Part shown: positions 1 to 8,578 of the stretch, one piece after another
Layout: every line of letters begins with the position of its first letter
How positions within the stretch are numbered: the first letter of the stretch is position 1
From: Seongchinamella unica
Lineage (GTDB): Bacteria; Pseudomonadota; Gammaproteobacteria; Pseudomonadales; Halieaceae
Assembly: GCF_004354085.1 (NCBI RefSeq)
Contig: NZ_SMSE01000001.1
Coordinates: forward strand, 1,045,724-1,109,723
DNA: 64,000 nt
Reading direction: 5' to 3'
Notes under the pieces: model-generated
What the model saw: the letters and a program-made list of their open reading frames with translations, nothing else
Told to the model about the DNA's origin: nothing
The model's database searches: none
Position numbers and translations under genes: made by a program

Positions 1-1
1 C

Positions 2-694
2 TCCAGGGTCACCAGTGCCGGTGAGCTCAACAACTTTGCCCTGCAGATGAGCAGCGCAGCAAAGCAGCAAATGCCAGCGGAAAAAGTACAGACCGGAATT
101 TCGAAGCTCGACAGGGTGGTGGCCAGCACTAAAATCGATTTCACCAGGCTGGGGCAGCGGTACATCGATAGCACGCGGCCGCTCAGCGGCGATAGCAAAC
201 GTTTCATCGACAAAATGCCGCTCAATTTTCTCTACGCCGGACTCATACGCCTGGCACTGCCGGAGGCGAAAATTGTTCACCTGCAGCGCCACCCCCTGGA
301 CACCTGCTTTGCCATCTATAAAACCCTGTTTGCGGACGCCTACCCGTTCTCCTACGACCTGGTGGAACTGGGCCGCTACTACGCGGCCTATCGCCGGCTG
401 ATGGCACACTGGAAGGAGGCTATGCCCGGTGTAATTTACCACCAGTCCTACGAGGCTTTGGTTGCGGACACCGAAGGCCAGGCGAGAAAACTGCTGCAAC
501 ACTGCGAGCTGGACTGGGAAGATGCCTGCCTGGATTTCCACAAACACCGCCAGGCGTCCACAACCGCCAGCGCCACCCAGGTAAGGCAACCCGTTTACAC
601 CAGCTCAGTGGGCAAATGGCGTCAATTCCGCAGTCAACTCTCACCATTGATCAGCACGCTAGAAGCCGAGGGCATCGATCCGCAGCTGGATTGA
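2..694 (+). CDS. sulfotransferase family protein, C-terminal part (5' end outside window)
   Basis: The reading frame is open from the first bases of the window, so the N-terminus lies upstream; about 230 residues are visible. The segment FIDKMPLNFLYAG followed by HLQRHPLDTCFAIYK is the typical 3'-phosphate-binding and substrate-side region of the Sulfotransfer_3 family, often found at the C-terminus of TPR-sulfotransferase proteins. Such enzymes transfer sulfate from PAPS to a peptide, sugar or small molecule. The PAPS 5'-phosphosulfate loop and any TPR repeats would be in the missing part. The end is normal (TSSVGKWRQF, a usual late motif, then TGA). The family call is firm; the substrate cannot be told. 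Confidence 0.85.
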   Translation, partial: SRVTSAGELNNFALQMSSAAKQQMPAEKVQTGISKLDRVVASTKIDFTRLGQRYIDSTRPLSGDSKRFIDKMPLNFLYAGLIRLALPEAKIVHLQRHPLDTCFAIYKTLFADAYPFSYDLVELGRYYAAYRRLMAHWKEAMPGVIYHQSYEALVADTEGQARKLLQHCELDWEDACLDFHKHRQASTTASATQVRQPVYTSSVGKWRQFRSQLSPLISTLEAEGIDPQLD

Positions 695-922
695 CCGGGC
701 GGATGAAACGAATTGCCCTCGCAGTCATCAGCAACCTTGTCGCCGCCGTCGCCCTGGCCGGGGCGCCTGCTATCAACCCTGCGCGACTACGGCAGACTGG
801 GGCTGTTCGCCCTCGGCGGCGGCGCGCTTGCCAAAGGCGAACAGGTCCTGAGCGAAAACTGGATGGCTGATTCCGTGGCGCCGTCAGCAGTCAATGCCCG
901 CTGCGGGTACCAGGAGCGGCCG
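695..922. other. intergenic stretch with a weak, possibly broken small reading frame
   Basis: This gap separates the sulfotransferase from a convergent symporter gene. An ATG at 703 opens a 55-codon frame beginning MKRIALAVISNLVAAVALAG, which looks like a signal peptide, but the frame then turns Arg-rich and reads unlike protein. In a neighbouring frame the text LRDYGRLGLFALGGGALAKG looks more protein-like. A single-base shift would join the two, so this may be a decayed small gene. I see no clear ribosome site and do not call it as a gene. Confidence 0.2.
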
Positions 923-2416
923 CTAATCGCGCAAGCGGCCCGCAACCGCATCGGTGCGCACCAGCGGCAAGGTCCCCATCCGGTCGTGCAGATTCAGCGG
1001 CTGCCCGTCCACATCGGTCAGCAGCTTCGGTGGCGAACGTTTCTGGGTGGCCAGTGAAACCACCACCGCCACCACCAGTGACACCCAGAAACCCACGAAG
1101 TCTGCCGGCAGTTCAGGAAAAGCAAGTTTCAACACGGCAAACGTACCAAAGCCGGCGAAAATACCGCTGTAGCCACCGGCGCTGTTCAGTTTCGGCCACC
1201 AGATGTTGAGAATCCCCGGCGCGGAAAGACCGGCAAAGCCCAGCGAAATGGCCGCCGCGATGGCGGATATGACAGTGGCTGTGTTGAAGGCGGTGTAAAG
1301 CGCGATCAGGGCCATAACGGGCACCGACCAGCGGGCCACCCGAAGCTTCAGCGCTTCACTCGGGTTGGCATGAACCCTCGGCAGCAGGTTCACCGAAATG
1401 ATGGTGCCGCAGCCCAGCAGGATGCTGTCGGATGTGCTCATAATGGCGGAAACCACGGCGCCGACAAAAATGGCAACCAGCACCGGATGCAGATGCTCCA
1501 TCGCCAGCAGCGGAATAATGGCATTGGGGTCCTCAACGCCGGGCATGGCCACAGTGGCGATATAGCCAAGGGTGACCGGCACCATACCGAAGATCAGGTA
1601 CACCGTGCCGCCGATGTAGAAGGCGTTCTGGGCCACGTATTCATCCCGGGCTGCCATGGCCCGCTGCACCAGCGACATGGTGCCTATGGCAACCAGCCCG
1701 GAGGAGAACCAGACCTGCAGATAGCTGAACCAGTCGCTGAAACTGTCTCCCTGGGGGGTGAAATCAAAAGCGTGGGCGGGCAGTTGGGGGACCACTTCGG
1801 CCCAGCCTCCGGCGTCGAACAGCACCACCACGAACAGGACCAGCACACCGACCACGATGAACAGCATTTGCAGCACGTCGGTGGCGGCCACCGCCTGCAA
1901 CCCGCCGAACATGGTATAGACCACGATGACCGCGGTGCCTACCAGAATACCCATTGCGGCCGGCTGGCCGGTGAGCGTCTCGAACACCACGCCGAACGCG
2001 AACAGTACGCCGCCCAGCCAGATAGTACCGGCGATCAGGTTGACCACGGAACCAATAACACCGGCGAGCGGACCGATGCGAATCTCGGCAAACTCAATGC
2101 TGGTCGTTCGCCTGGACCGGCGGTAGGTGCGGGCGAAAAAGAAGCCGGCAATAAACAGGGAGACGCCGGACACCAGCGGATCGCGTAACACCTCCAGTGC
2201 ATTACCCGCATAGGCAGCGGCGGCAGACCCCATCATCGGACCGCTGCCAAACCAGGTAGCGACAATAGAGATCGAACACACGGTCAGCGACATGTTGCGC
2301 CCGGAAACCGCGAAATCCTGCATCGATGTAGAGCGTCGGGCAGCCAGCAGTCCCACCGCGAGCATCAGGACCACGTACATGCACACACCCACCAGTATCA
2401 CCGTCTGTTCAGACAT
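923..2416 (-). CDS. sodium:solute symporter (SSS family)
   Basis: This 498-residue protein has a dozen or more hydrophobic segments and the SSS signature style (SGRNMSLTVCSISIVATWFG, then SIEFAEIRIGPLAG and VYTMFGGLQAVAATD). The family couples inward sodium flow to uptake of sugars, amino acids, vitamins or carboxylates in the inner membrane. I place the start at the ATG at 2416 because GGAAAG lies about 9 bases upstream; an upstream GTG or ATG would add 12 residues without a better ribosome site. It stands alone, convergent with the sulfotransferase and divergent from the transglycosylase, so context does not suggest a substrate. Confidence 0.88.
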   Translation of the reverse strand: MSEQTVILVGVCMYVVLMLAVGLLAARRSTSMQDFAVSGRNMSLTVCSISIVATWFGSGPMMGSAAAAYAGNALEVLRDPLVSGVSLFIAGFFFARTYRRSRRTTSIEFAEIRIGPLAGVIGSVVNLIAGTIWLGGVLFAFGVVFETLTGQPAAMGILVGTAVIVVYTMFGGLQAVAATDVLQMLFIVVGVLVLFVVVLFDAGGWAEVVPQLPAHAFDFTPQGDSFSDWFSYLQVWFSSGLVAIGTMSLVQRAMAARDEYVAQNAFYIGGTVYLIFGMVPVTLGYIATVAMPGVEDPNAIIPLLAMEHLHPVLVAIFVGAVVSAIMSTSDSILLGCGTIISVNLLPRVHANPSEALKLRVARWSVPVMALIALYTAFNTATVISAIAAAISLGFAGLSAPGILNIWWPKLNSAGGYSGIFAGFGTFAVLKLAFPELPADFVGFWVSLVVAVVVSLATQKRSPPKLLTDVDGQPLNLHDRMGTLPLVRTDAVAGRLRD

Positions 2417-2641
2417 AACCCACTTTCCAAAAATCCAGTCCTGCCCAGTCACTCCCGAATGCGACTGCCGCTATTTCATGGCTCACCATAGCAACTGTAA
2501 GTACGGGGAGTAGCGCCAGATAACGGTGGGCAATGGTGCCAATTTGGGCGGCCCCTTGCCAATACCTGCGGCCGGAGCGATGATGTGGGCTGCGGTGCCA
2601 ACGGCAGCCACTTTGGACGTGAAGCAACAACAATACCAGCG

Positions 2642-4216
2642 ATGATGCACTTTACCCGACTACTTTGCCTGACCAGCTTTCTCCTGATCACAGCCTGTGG
2701 CGATGCCGCAGAACAGGCCCCTTCCGGCAACCCTGCCGCGGAGACCGGTCAGACCTCTGCCACTGAAGTACCTCAGGGAACGGCTGATGGGCCCTCCATC
2801 GCCCCTACCGCCGACGAGGATAAGCTGGATCATATTCGCAGTTTCCGCGATCCCTGGATCGGCGACCTGGACAAAATGGAAAAACAGCGGGTGATCCGCA
2901 TGCTCACGGTATACAGCCCGGGGCGCTACTATCTGGAGGAAAACGGCGAGGAAAAAGGCCTGGTCAAGGAAATGGCCACCCGCTTCGAAAATTTCGTCAA
3001 CAAACGCCTGAACCGTAACTCGGTTCGGGTCAACGTGGTGATCATTCCCATGGCCCGCAGCCAACTGATTCCCGCACTGCTCGCGGGACATGGCGATATC
3101 ATCAATGCCAGTCTGTCGATCACCCCGGAACGGGCTGAGATCATGGACTTCAGCATACCGGCGACCAAACCCCTGTCGGAAATTCTGGTCACGGGCCCCA
3201 AGGCGCCCCAGCTGAAGTCGATTGATGACCTGTCCGGCAGGACCATTTACGTTCGCCTGTCCAGCAGCTACCGGGAAAGTGTAGAAAGCCTGAACGCTCG
3301 ACTGAAAGCGGCAGGCAAGGCACCGGTTAACATCGAACCTGTGTCGGAATTTCTCGAGGACGATGACCTCATAGAAATGGTCGACAAGGGTTTACTGCCC
3401 TGGGCTATTGTGGACGACTACAAGCTGGACCTCTGGAAAGACGTATTTACCAACACCCGGGCGCGCCGGGATATTGTCTTTCGCGAAGGGGGTCGAATCG
3501 CGTGGGCTTTTCGGGAAGACAGCCCGCTGCTGGAGTCCGCGGTCAACGACTTCCTGAAGAAAAACCGCGAGGGTACGCTGATCGGCAACGTCCTGAAAAA
3601 TCGCTATATCCGTGACTTCGACTGGGCTGCCAACGCCCTGGATGACAGTGACTACCAGCGTTTTCTCGAACTGGAACACCTTTTCCAAAAATACGGTGAA
3701 CAGTACCGGGTGGACTACCTGATCGCGGCAGCCCAGGGTTACCAGGAGTCCCGGCTCAACCAGAACGCCCGCAGCGCTGCCGGCGCCATTGGCGTCATGC
3801 AGCTGTTGCCCTCCACCGCAGAGGACAAAAACGTGGGTATTCCCGATATCCACAAGGTCGAACCCAACATTCAAGCGGGTATCAAGTACCTGGACTTCCT
3901 GCGCAACCGCTACTTCGACGATCCCGCCATTGATACCCGCAACAAAACCCTGCTGGCGCTGGCCGCCTATAACGCGGGACCGACACGGATGATCAATATG
4001 CGCAACAAGGCGAAGAAACTTGGATATGATCCCAATGTCTGGTTCGATAATGTGGAACTGGTCGCAGCACGCGAGATCGGCCGCGAGACCGTCCAGTACG
4101 TGTCCAACATCTACAAATACTACATCGCCTATCGTTACACCCAGGAGCAGCAGGCGCGTCACGCCCAGGCCCGGGAGCGGGCCGGCATGACACCCTATCG
4201 ATCCTCCACCGACTGA
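2642..4216 (+). CDS. MltF-like membrane-bound lytic murein transglycosylase (SBP_bac_3 + SLT domains)
   Basis: The predicted 524-residue product starts with a lipoprotein signal (LLITAC lipobox, Cys about residue 19). Residues about 75-300 match the family 3 periplasmic binding fold, including the stretch GDIINASLSITPERAEIMDF. Residues about 335-480 form a lytic transglycosylase (SLT) domain with the catalytic Glu in AAAQGYQESRL, then GAIGVMQLLPSTA and LALAAYNAGPTR. This is the MltF architecture, which cleaves peptidoglycan between MurNAc and GlcNAc at the outer membrane. The start at the tandem ATG-ATG (2642) is chosen because it begins the signal peptide; a start at 2585 would add 19 non-signal residues. 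It stands alone, with a hairpin downstream. The lipid anchor differs from the membrane anchor of some MltF proteins. Confidence 0.9.
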   Translation: MMHFTRLLCLTSFLLITACGDAAEQAPSGNPAAETGQTSATEVPQGTADGPSIAPTADEDKLDHIRSFRDPWIGDLDKMEKQRVIRMLTVYSPGRYYLEENGEEKGLVKEMATRFENFVNKRLNRNSVRVNVVIIPMARSQLIPALLAGHGDIINASLSITPERAEIMDFSIPATKPLSEILVTGPKAPQLKSIDDLSGRTIYVRLSSSYRESVESLNARLKAAGKAPVNIEPVSEFLEDDDLIEMVDKGLLPWAIVDDYKLDLWKDVFTNTRARRDIVFREGGRIAWAFREDSPLLESAVNDFLKKNREGTLIGNVLKNRYIRDFDWAANALDDSDYQRFLELEHLFQKYGEQYRVDYLIAAAQGYQESRLNQNARSAAGAIGVMQLLPSTAEDKNVGIPDIHKVEPNIQAGIKYLDFLRNRYFDDPAIDTRNKTLLALAAYNAGPTRMINMRNKAKKLGYDPNVWFDNVELVAAREIGRETVQYVSNIYKYYIAYRYTQEQQARHAQARERAGMTPYRSSTD

Positions 4217-4271
4217 TCAGTCGCAGGTGAATGAAGGGCCTTTAGAGGGGAACGAAAGAAGAACAGGACGC

Positions 4272-4306
4272 AATCAGCCAGCGCGGTTACACCGAGCTGG
4301 CTGATT
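4272..4306. terminator. hairpin between convergent genes, probable bidirectional terminator
   Basis: An 11-bp perfect inverted repeat (AATCAGCCAGC at 4272-4282 and its complement at 4296-4306) encloses a 13-base loop. It lies between the ends of the transglycosylase and the AlgP-like gene, which converge. The flanks are A-rich on one side and T-rich on the other but lack a long T run, so termination strength is uncertain. Confidence 0.55.
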
Positions 4307-4322
4307 TGCTTATTGCTGAGGC

Positions 4323-4874
4323 TTATTTAGCCGCGGCTTTCTTTTTCGGCGCCGCCTTGCGCTTGGCGGGGCTTTTTTTCTTGGCTGCCGCTTTCTTTTT
4401 TGGCGCTGCTTTTTTCTTTGCCGGAGCTTTCTTTTTGGCAGCCGCCTTCTTCTTCGTAGCGGCTTTCTTGCCAGGCTTGGCCGCGGCTTTTTCGACCGCT
4501 GCCGCAGCGCGATCGGCCGCTTTTGCCTTACGCTCTTCGATAATCGCATCAGTTTTCACTTTTGCGTATTTCTGCGCAGCCTCATAGGCGGCCTTGGCAA
4601 TCTTGCCCACGGTATCGCCAAGTTCCTGTACCTGCTTTTTCAGCGCCTCGACTTTTTGCTGATTGTCGGGAGTCGCTTTCTTTTTCGCTGCATCCCGGGC
4701 TTTCTTCAAGCGGGCATTTGCTGTGCTGTGTTTTTTGCGCGCTGCTTGAAGTTCCCGCTTTGCTTTTGAGTTTGCTTTCTCAGATTCAGACACGAGTTTT
4801 TTGCGAAGTTGCTCTACTTTCTTATTGGCCTCTGAGGCCATCTTGGTGGCCTGGGCCAGTTCTTTTTCCAACAT
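4323..4874 (-). CDS. AlgP-like histone H1-type Lys/Ala-rich protein
   Basis: The 183-residue protein has two parts. Residues 1-115 are a charged helical region rich in Lys, Glu and Ala (LEKELAQATKMASEANKKVEQ), probably a coiled coil. The last ~65 residues are almost only Lys, Ala and Pro in repeated KKKAAAKKK / PAKKK units, like the tail of eukaryotic histone H1 and Pseudomonas AlgP (AlgR3). Such proteins bind DNA without strong specificity; AlgP is known to affect alginate gene expression in Pseudomonas. The repeat coding for the tail (about 4326-4480) is the sort of tract that expands and contracts. It is monocistronic. The call rests on composition and architecture, so orthology to AlgP is inferred. 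Confidence 0.75.
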   Translation of the reverse strand: MLEKELAQATKMASEANKKVEQLRKKLVSESEKANSKAKRELQAARKKHSTANARLKKARDAAKKKATPDNQQKVEALKKQVQELGDTVGKIAKAAYEAAQKYAKVKTDAIIEERKAKAADRAAAAVEKAAAKPGKKAATKKKAAAKKKAPAKKKAAPKKKAAAKKKSPAKRKAAPKKKAAAK

Positions 4875-5032
4875 TGCTCTACGCGCTCCGTATGGTGAGT
4901 CGATACCGCCCGGATAGTGTAGGCCTAATTATGAAAGATGTAACGAACATTTTTTAACCTACATCAAGTCTTCTGATTTTTTTGCTTGCTAGCATCAACG
5001 ACAGGAAAATACCGCTCATCCGGAGGCCGTCC

Positions 5033-5701
5033 ATGCAGGATAAAACATCCCCGGTCATCATTGATTACTACAGTGATGTGCTCTGTGTCTGGGCCTGGAT
5101 TGCCCAACCGAGACTCGATGAACTGTCACGGCAGTGGGGACCACAGGTGCTGCTTCGACACCACTACGTCGATATTTTCGGTGACTGTAACCAAAAGATT
5201 GCCCGTAACTGGGGAGAACATGACGGCTTCGAAAAATTTGCCGACCATGTGCACCATTCTGCCGAACCATTTGAGGATGCCACGGTGCATCCCGAAATCT
5301 GGCGGGCGACACGACCGAGCAGTTCCGCGCAGGCGCATTTGCTGCTACGGGCCATCGGCCTGGTTGCATCGGAAGAAAAGCTCGCGGCTACCGCTCTGCG
5401 AATCCGCCGGTCTTTTTTCTGTGACGCGAAAGACATCAGTGACATGGACCTGCTGTTGCAGATTGCCCGCGAGGAGGGTGTGGACCACGAGGCGATTTCA
5501 CACTGTTTCCGCAAGGGCAGTGCCATGGCGGCCTTGAGCAGCGACCTCAGGGCCGCCCAGGAATCAGGTGTGCGTGGCAGCCCCACCTGGATACTCAACA
5601 ATGGCCGCCAGGTACTGTACGGCAATGTCGGTTACCGCGTTCTCAATGCCAATATCGAGGAGTTACTCAAACATCCCGGAGACGAGGCCAGCTGGTGTTA
5701 G
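5033..5701 (+). CDS. DsbA-family thioredoxin-fold oxidoreductase (FrnE/HCCA isomerase-like)
   Basis: The 222-residue product has the DSBA-like layout: a first strand (VIIDYYSDVLCVWAW), a helical insert, and a late cis-proline segment GSPTWILNN followed by a C-terminal helix. The usual CxxC is replaced by CVWAW, with only the first Cys kept, so it is unlikely to be a normal disulfide oxidase. It fits the cytoplasmic branch that includes FrnE-type proteins and 2-hydroxychromene-2-carboxylate isomerases. There is no signal peptide from the chosen ATG at 5033, which has GGAGG seven bases upstream; an upstream ATG at 4982 lacks this. A final Cys ends the protein. It is monocistronic, and the substrate is unknown. 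Confidence 0.8.
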   Translation: MQDKTSPVIIDYYSDVLCVWAWIAQPRLDELSRQWGPQVLLRHHYVDIFGDCNQKIARNWGEHDGFEKFADHVHHSAEPFEDATVHPEIWRATRPSSSAQAHLLLRAIGLVASEEKLAATALRIRRSFFCDAKDISDMDLLLQIAREEGVDHEAISHCFRKGSAMAALSSDLRAAQESGVRGSPTWILNNGRQVLYGNVGYRVLNANIEELLKHPGDEASWC

Positions 5702-5728
5702 CACTCCGGAATGATTATTTGGGGTGAT

Positions 5729-5849
5729 TATTTGGGGTCAGAGTTATATTTGGGGTCAGAGTAAAAACTCTGATCACAAGCCACAAACGGCATGCGGGCG
5801 TGCAGAATAGTTTTTACTCTGACCCCAAATATAACTCTGACCCCAAATA
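5729..5849. repeat. composite 41-bp inverted repeat (REPIN/MITE-like) between convergent genes
   Basis: A perfect 41-bp inverted repeat has arms at 5729-5769 and 5809-5849 with a 39-base centre. Each arm holds two direct copies of a unit close to TATTTGGGGTCAGAGT, and a further partial copy (GATTATTTGGGG) precedes the left arm at 5713. The TTTGGGGTCAGAGT motif resembles repeats I recall near REP-associated tyrosine transposases in many gammaproteobacteria, but no transposase is present here. The element fills the gap between the stop of the DsbA-like gene and the stop of the beta-helix cytochrome gene. A transcript from either side would form a very stable hairpin. Confidence 0.8.
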
Positions 5850-5851
5850 TA

Positions 5852-7372
5852 CTACTTCTTCAGGTCCAGCATGAACCTGGCTGCTGCCAGCCGGGTCTCT
5901 TCATCCAGGTGCGCCTGGGGTGGCATCTGTGGATAGTCGTCGCGTTTCTTCACCGGGTTGGCGGCGTAGGCGGCGATGCCTTCCGGGTTGTCCATGTACA
6001 GGGCCTGGATTATCTGGGTAGGCGGACCGATCATGCGCGAGCTGTAAGCGTGACAACCGGCACAAACGCCGTAGTAGGCCAGTTTGCCCTTGTCCATGTT
6101 GGGCTCATCCTTGCGGGGCGGTACCGGCTCCGGCAGGGTATAGCTCAGCACATTGCTGGTGCTGGAAAACTCACACTCCCCATACTTGTCCAAACCCAGG
6201 GTACGAAAGCGCTCGGGATGACTAATACAGCCGTCATCCATACCCACGGTGTCGACGAAGTCAGGACCCTGGGTTTCCAGCTGTGTCGCCAGGAAGGCAC
6301 GAACCATCGGTGCCGGGTTGTTACCATTGTCCTGCATGATGTTATTGAGGATCTTCGGGCGATTCGGGTAAGGATCCGCATCGGGATCGCGAGCGGCATT
6401 GGTCACCAGCGAGAAGTCGGTAAACAGCACACCGACTGAATCGTTACCGGTGATAATATTCTGTTCCAGGACCACATCGTCACACGCCATGATCAACATG
6501 CCTGTGCCCGGCGGGATGTTGGAAACGAGTGAGCCTGGAATCGCAAAGTTTTCGTGGTTGTTGTTGACCACGAAATTGTTGCGGATGATCACGTCGCCGC
6601 AGGTCTTGATCGGAAGTCCCGGTGTGATAAAGGCCAGGATGCCGCCGGTGTTGTCGTAGACATAGTTACCCTCAACCAGCGCGGCGCGGCTGTTTTCAAT
6701 CTCGATGCCGGCCACACTGTCAAATACCTGGTTGTACACCACATCGACGTTATCGGACATGCCCACATAGATCGCGGCATCCTCGATACCGGAAATGATG
6801 TTGTGCGCTACGATGCCGTTCTTGCCCAACTGGGGAAAGATACCGTAAACACCGGTGTCGACGATGATATTGTTGCGGATGATGTAGTTATTGCCCGCCT
6901 GCCCCATGATGGCATTGCCCTTGTAGCGGGTAATGTACAGGTTCTCGACCGTCACCCCGTTTCCGGAGTAGAGCACTGCGTCGTTGCGCACGCCCTCACC
7001 TTCCAGTACCGGGTAACGGCCCTCTTCTATCACCCCGGACAGGGTAATGTTGTCCTTGTCGATGTAGACCGTTTCCTTGTAGGTGCCGGGCATTACCTTG
7101 ATGACGGCACCGGGCTGGGCCGCGGCCACCGCCTCCTGGATGGATTCACCGTCTTTCACGACGATAAGTTCACCCGAGGTGGGTGTTTCCCAGGCGCGGA
7201 CGCTGACGGTGCTCGAAACAGCGGCAACTTCAGAGCTGCCTTCGGACACAAATTCCGCTTTCGGCGTCGAGGGCACCTTGATCACGGTGGGCTCGGGTCG
7301 GTTTGCGGTGCCGAGGTAGTAACCCCCTGCCAACAGCACCACTGCGCCCGCCAGAACTGCGATTTTATTCAT
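5852..7372 (-). CDS. parallel beta-helix protein fused to a C-terminal cytochrome c domain
   Basis: The 506-residue protein has an N-terminal membrane anchor or signal (MNKIAVLAGAVVLLAGGYYL). A right-handed beta-helix of the NosD/CASH type spans about residues 70-350, with repeated NNIIVDTG / NRNxxxxN-like rungs (IIRNNIIVDTGVYGI, IIRNNFVVNNNHE). A class I cytochrome c domain follows at about 425-506, with haem site CAGCH near residues 437-441 and a likely Met ligand in YPQMPPQ. It would sit in the periplasm. The start at 7372 has GGAG about eight bases upstream and overlaps the end of the preceding di-haem cytochrome gene by 8 bp, which shows translational coupling. Beta-helix/cytochrome fusions are unusual. 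I infer that the helix binds a substrate or partner while the haem passes electrons. Confidence 0.85.
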   Translation of the reverse strand: MNKIAVLAGAVVLLAGGYYLGTANRPEPTVIKVPSTPKAEFVSEGSSEVAAVSSTVSVRAWETPTSGELIVVKDGESIQEAVAAAQPGAVIKVMPGTYKETVYIDKDNITLSGVIEEGRYPVLEGEGVRNDAVLYSGNGVTVENLYITRYKGNAIMGQAGNNYIIRNNIIVDTGVYGIFPQLGKNGIVAHNIISGIEDAAIYVGMSDNVDVVYNQVFDSVAGIEIENSRAALVEGNYVYDNTGGILAFITPGLPIKTCGDVIIRNNFVVNNNHENFAIPGSLVSNIPPGTGMLIMACDDVVLEQNIITGNDSVGVLFTDFSLVTNAARDPDADPYPNRPKILNNIMQDNGNNPAPMVRAFLATQLETQGPDFVDTVGMDDGCISHPERFRTLGLDKYGECEFSSTSNVLSYTLPEPVPPRKDEPNMDKGKLAYYGVCAGCHAYSSRMIGPPTQIIQALYMDNPEGIAAYAANPVKKRDDYPQMPPQAHLDEETRLAAARFMLDLKK

Positions 7373-8570
7373 TATTGGTTGCTCCATCTTGTATTTCGCC
7401 GGCAAGGGCGATGTCGTCGTGAACCGGCCGCATCCCGGAGGGCAAACGGCTGGGTGTTTCAGGTTTAAAACTCTCGTCGGTCAGTGTTCTGAGAAAATCG
7501 ACCAGTCTGTCCAGTTCTACCTCGCTCAGGTTCGGTTCCCAGATATGCCAGTGAATCTTCAGTTCCTCACCTTCCGGCACCGCGTGGCCGCGCCCGCCAG
7601 TATAAAAAGCGGCGGCCTCGCGAAGGGTCGCAAATCGTCCCGAGTGCATGTAAGGCGCGGTCAATTCTATATTGCGCAGGCTGGGCACCTTGAATGCACC
7701 CCGCTGGCTGGGCTCCTTGAGCACGGGTTCGGCACCCACATCGAATGGCATTCCCACAGGCTCGGGGGTACCGATTACTGCCAGCTGCTGGTTGGTGAAC
7801 AGCGGTGGAGTATGGCACTCGGCGCAACGGGCCACAAATGAGCGAAAGATGTTCAAGCCCTCCTTTTCCGGTTCAGTCAGGGCATTGGCATAGCCGTGGG
7901 CGTACTGGTCATAACGGCTGTTGAGGGAAACCAGAGATACCTGGAACGCAGCCAGGGCAGTGTAAATCTGGTCCAGCCGAATCTGCGCAGCATCATTTGT
8001 GAAGTCTGCAGGGAAGGCCTGGGCAAACAGCGCCCGATAGGCTTCTATACCGTTGAGCGTTGCGAGCAGCCACTGTGGATCGCCGCCCATTTCATGCGTG
8101 TCGTAAAGCGGACCCTGCATCTGCTCTTCCAGGGTTGAAGCCCGGCCGTCCCAGAAAAAACTGTTGAGAAAGGCCACGTTCCAGAGGGTCGGCGCCGACC
8201 GGGGAAGCACTGCGTCGTGGATGCCGACACTCCGGCCCCGGCCATCGGAAAAACCCTTGTCGGGATGGTGACAGCTGGCACAGCTGATACTGCCGTCACG
8301 GGACATGACCGGGTCAAAAAACAGGTAGCGGCCGAGATCGGTCTGCTGCGGGGTGAAGCCGTCGCGATATGCGGGCAGGCCGGTCTTGAGCCCACCGACG
8401 CCAGCCTCCTGCAGGGACGGGTACATCTGGTACAGGCTGCGCAGTTCGCAATGCCCCGCGCTCAGTTCAAACCCCGGGGGACAATCTGCGTTGAGTTCAA
8501 TCGCCTGCTCCGCCCCCAGTACGGGGCAGCCCAGGGGCAGCAAAACCAGCAGTATCAGCTTGCGCAGCAC
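7365..8570 (-). CDS. di-haem cytochrome c peroxidase / MauG family protein
   Basis: The 401-residue exported protein (signal peptide MLRKLILLVLLPLGCPVLGA) carries two haem-binding motifs, CASCH at residues 97-101 and CAECH at 249-253, spaced as in bacterial CCP and MauG. The segment HHPDKGFSDGR after the first haem is typical of the MauG-like branch. Members reduce hydrogen peroxide or use peroxide to oxidise a protein or small substrate. The start is a GTG at 8570 with a full AGGAGG placed five bases before it, overlapping the stop of the upstream cytochrome c4 gene. It is the middle gene of a three-gene cytochrome operon, so electrons probably flow between these three proteins. Confidence 0.9.
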   Translation of the reverse strand: MLRKLILLVLLPLGCPVLGAEQAIELNADCPPGFELSAGHCELRSLYQMYPSLQEAGVGGLKTGLPAYRDGFTPQQTDLGRYLFFDPVMSRDGSISCASCHHPDKGFSDGRGRSVGIHDAVLPRSAPTLWNVAFLNSFFWDGRASTLEEQMQGPLYDTHEMGGDPQWLLATLNGIEAYRALFAQAFPADFTNDAAQIRLDQIYTALAAFQVSLVSLNSRYDQYAHGYANALTEPEKEGLNIFRSFVARCAECHTPPLFTNQQLAVIGTPEPVGMPFDVGAEPVLKEPSQRGAFKVPSLRNIELTAPYMHSGRFATLREAAAFYTGGRGHAVPEGEELKIHWHIWEPNLSEVELDRLVDFLRTLTDESFKPETPSRLPSGMRPVHDDIALAGEIQDGATNNE

Positions 8571-8578
8571 AGTGCCTC

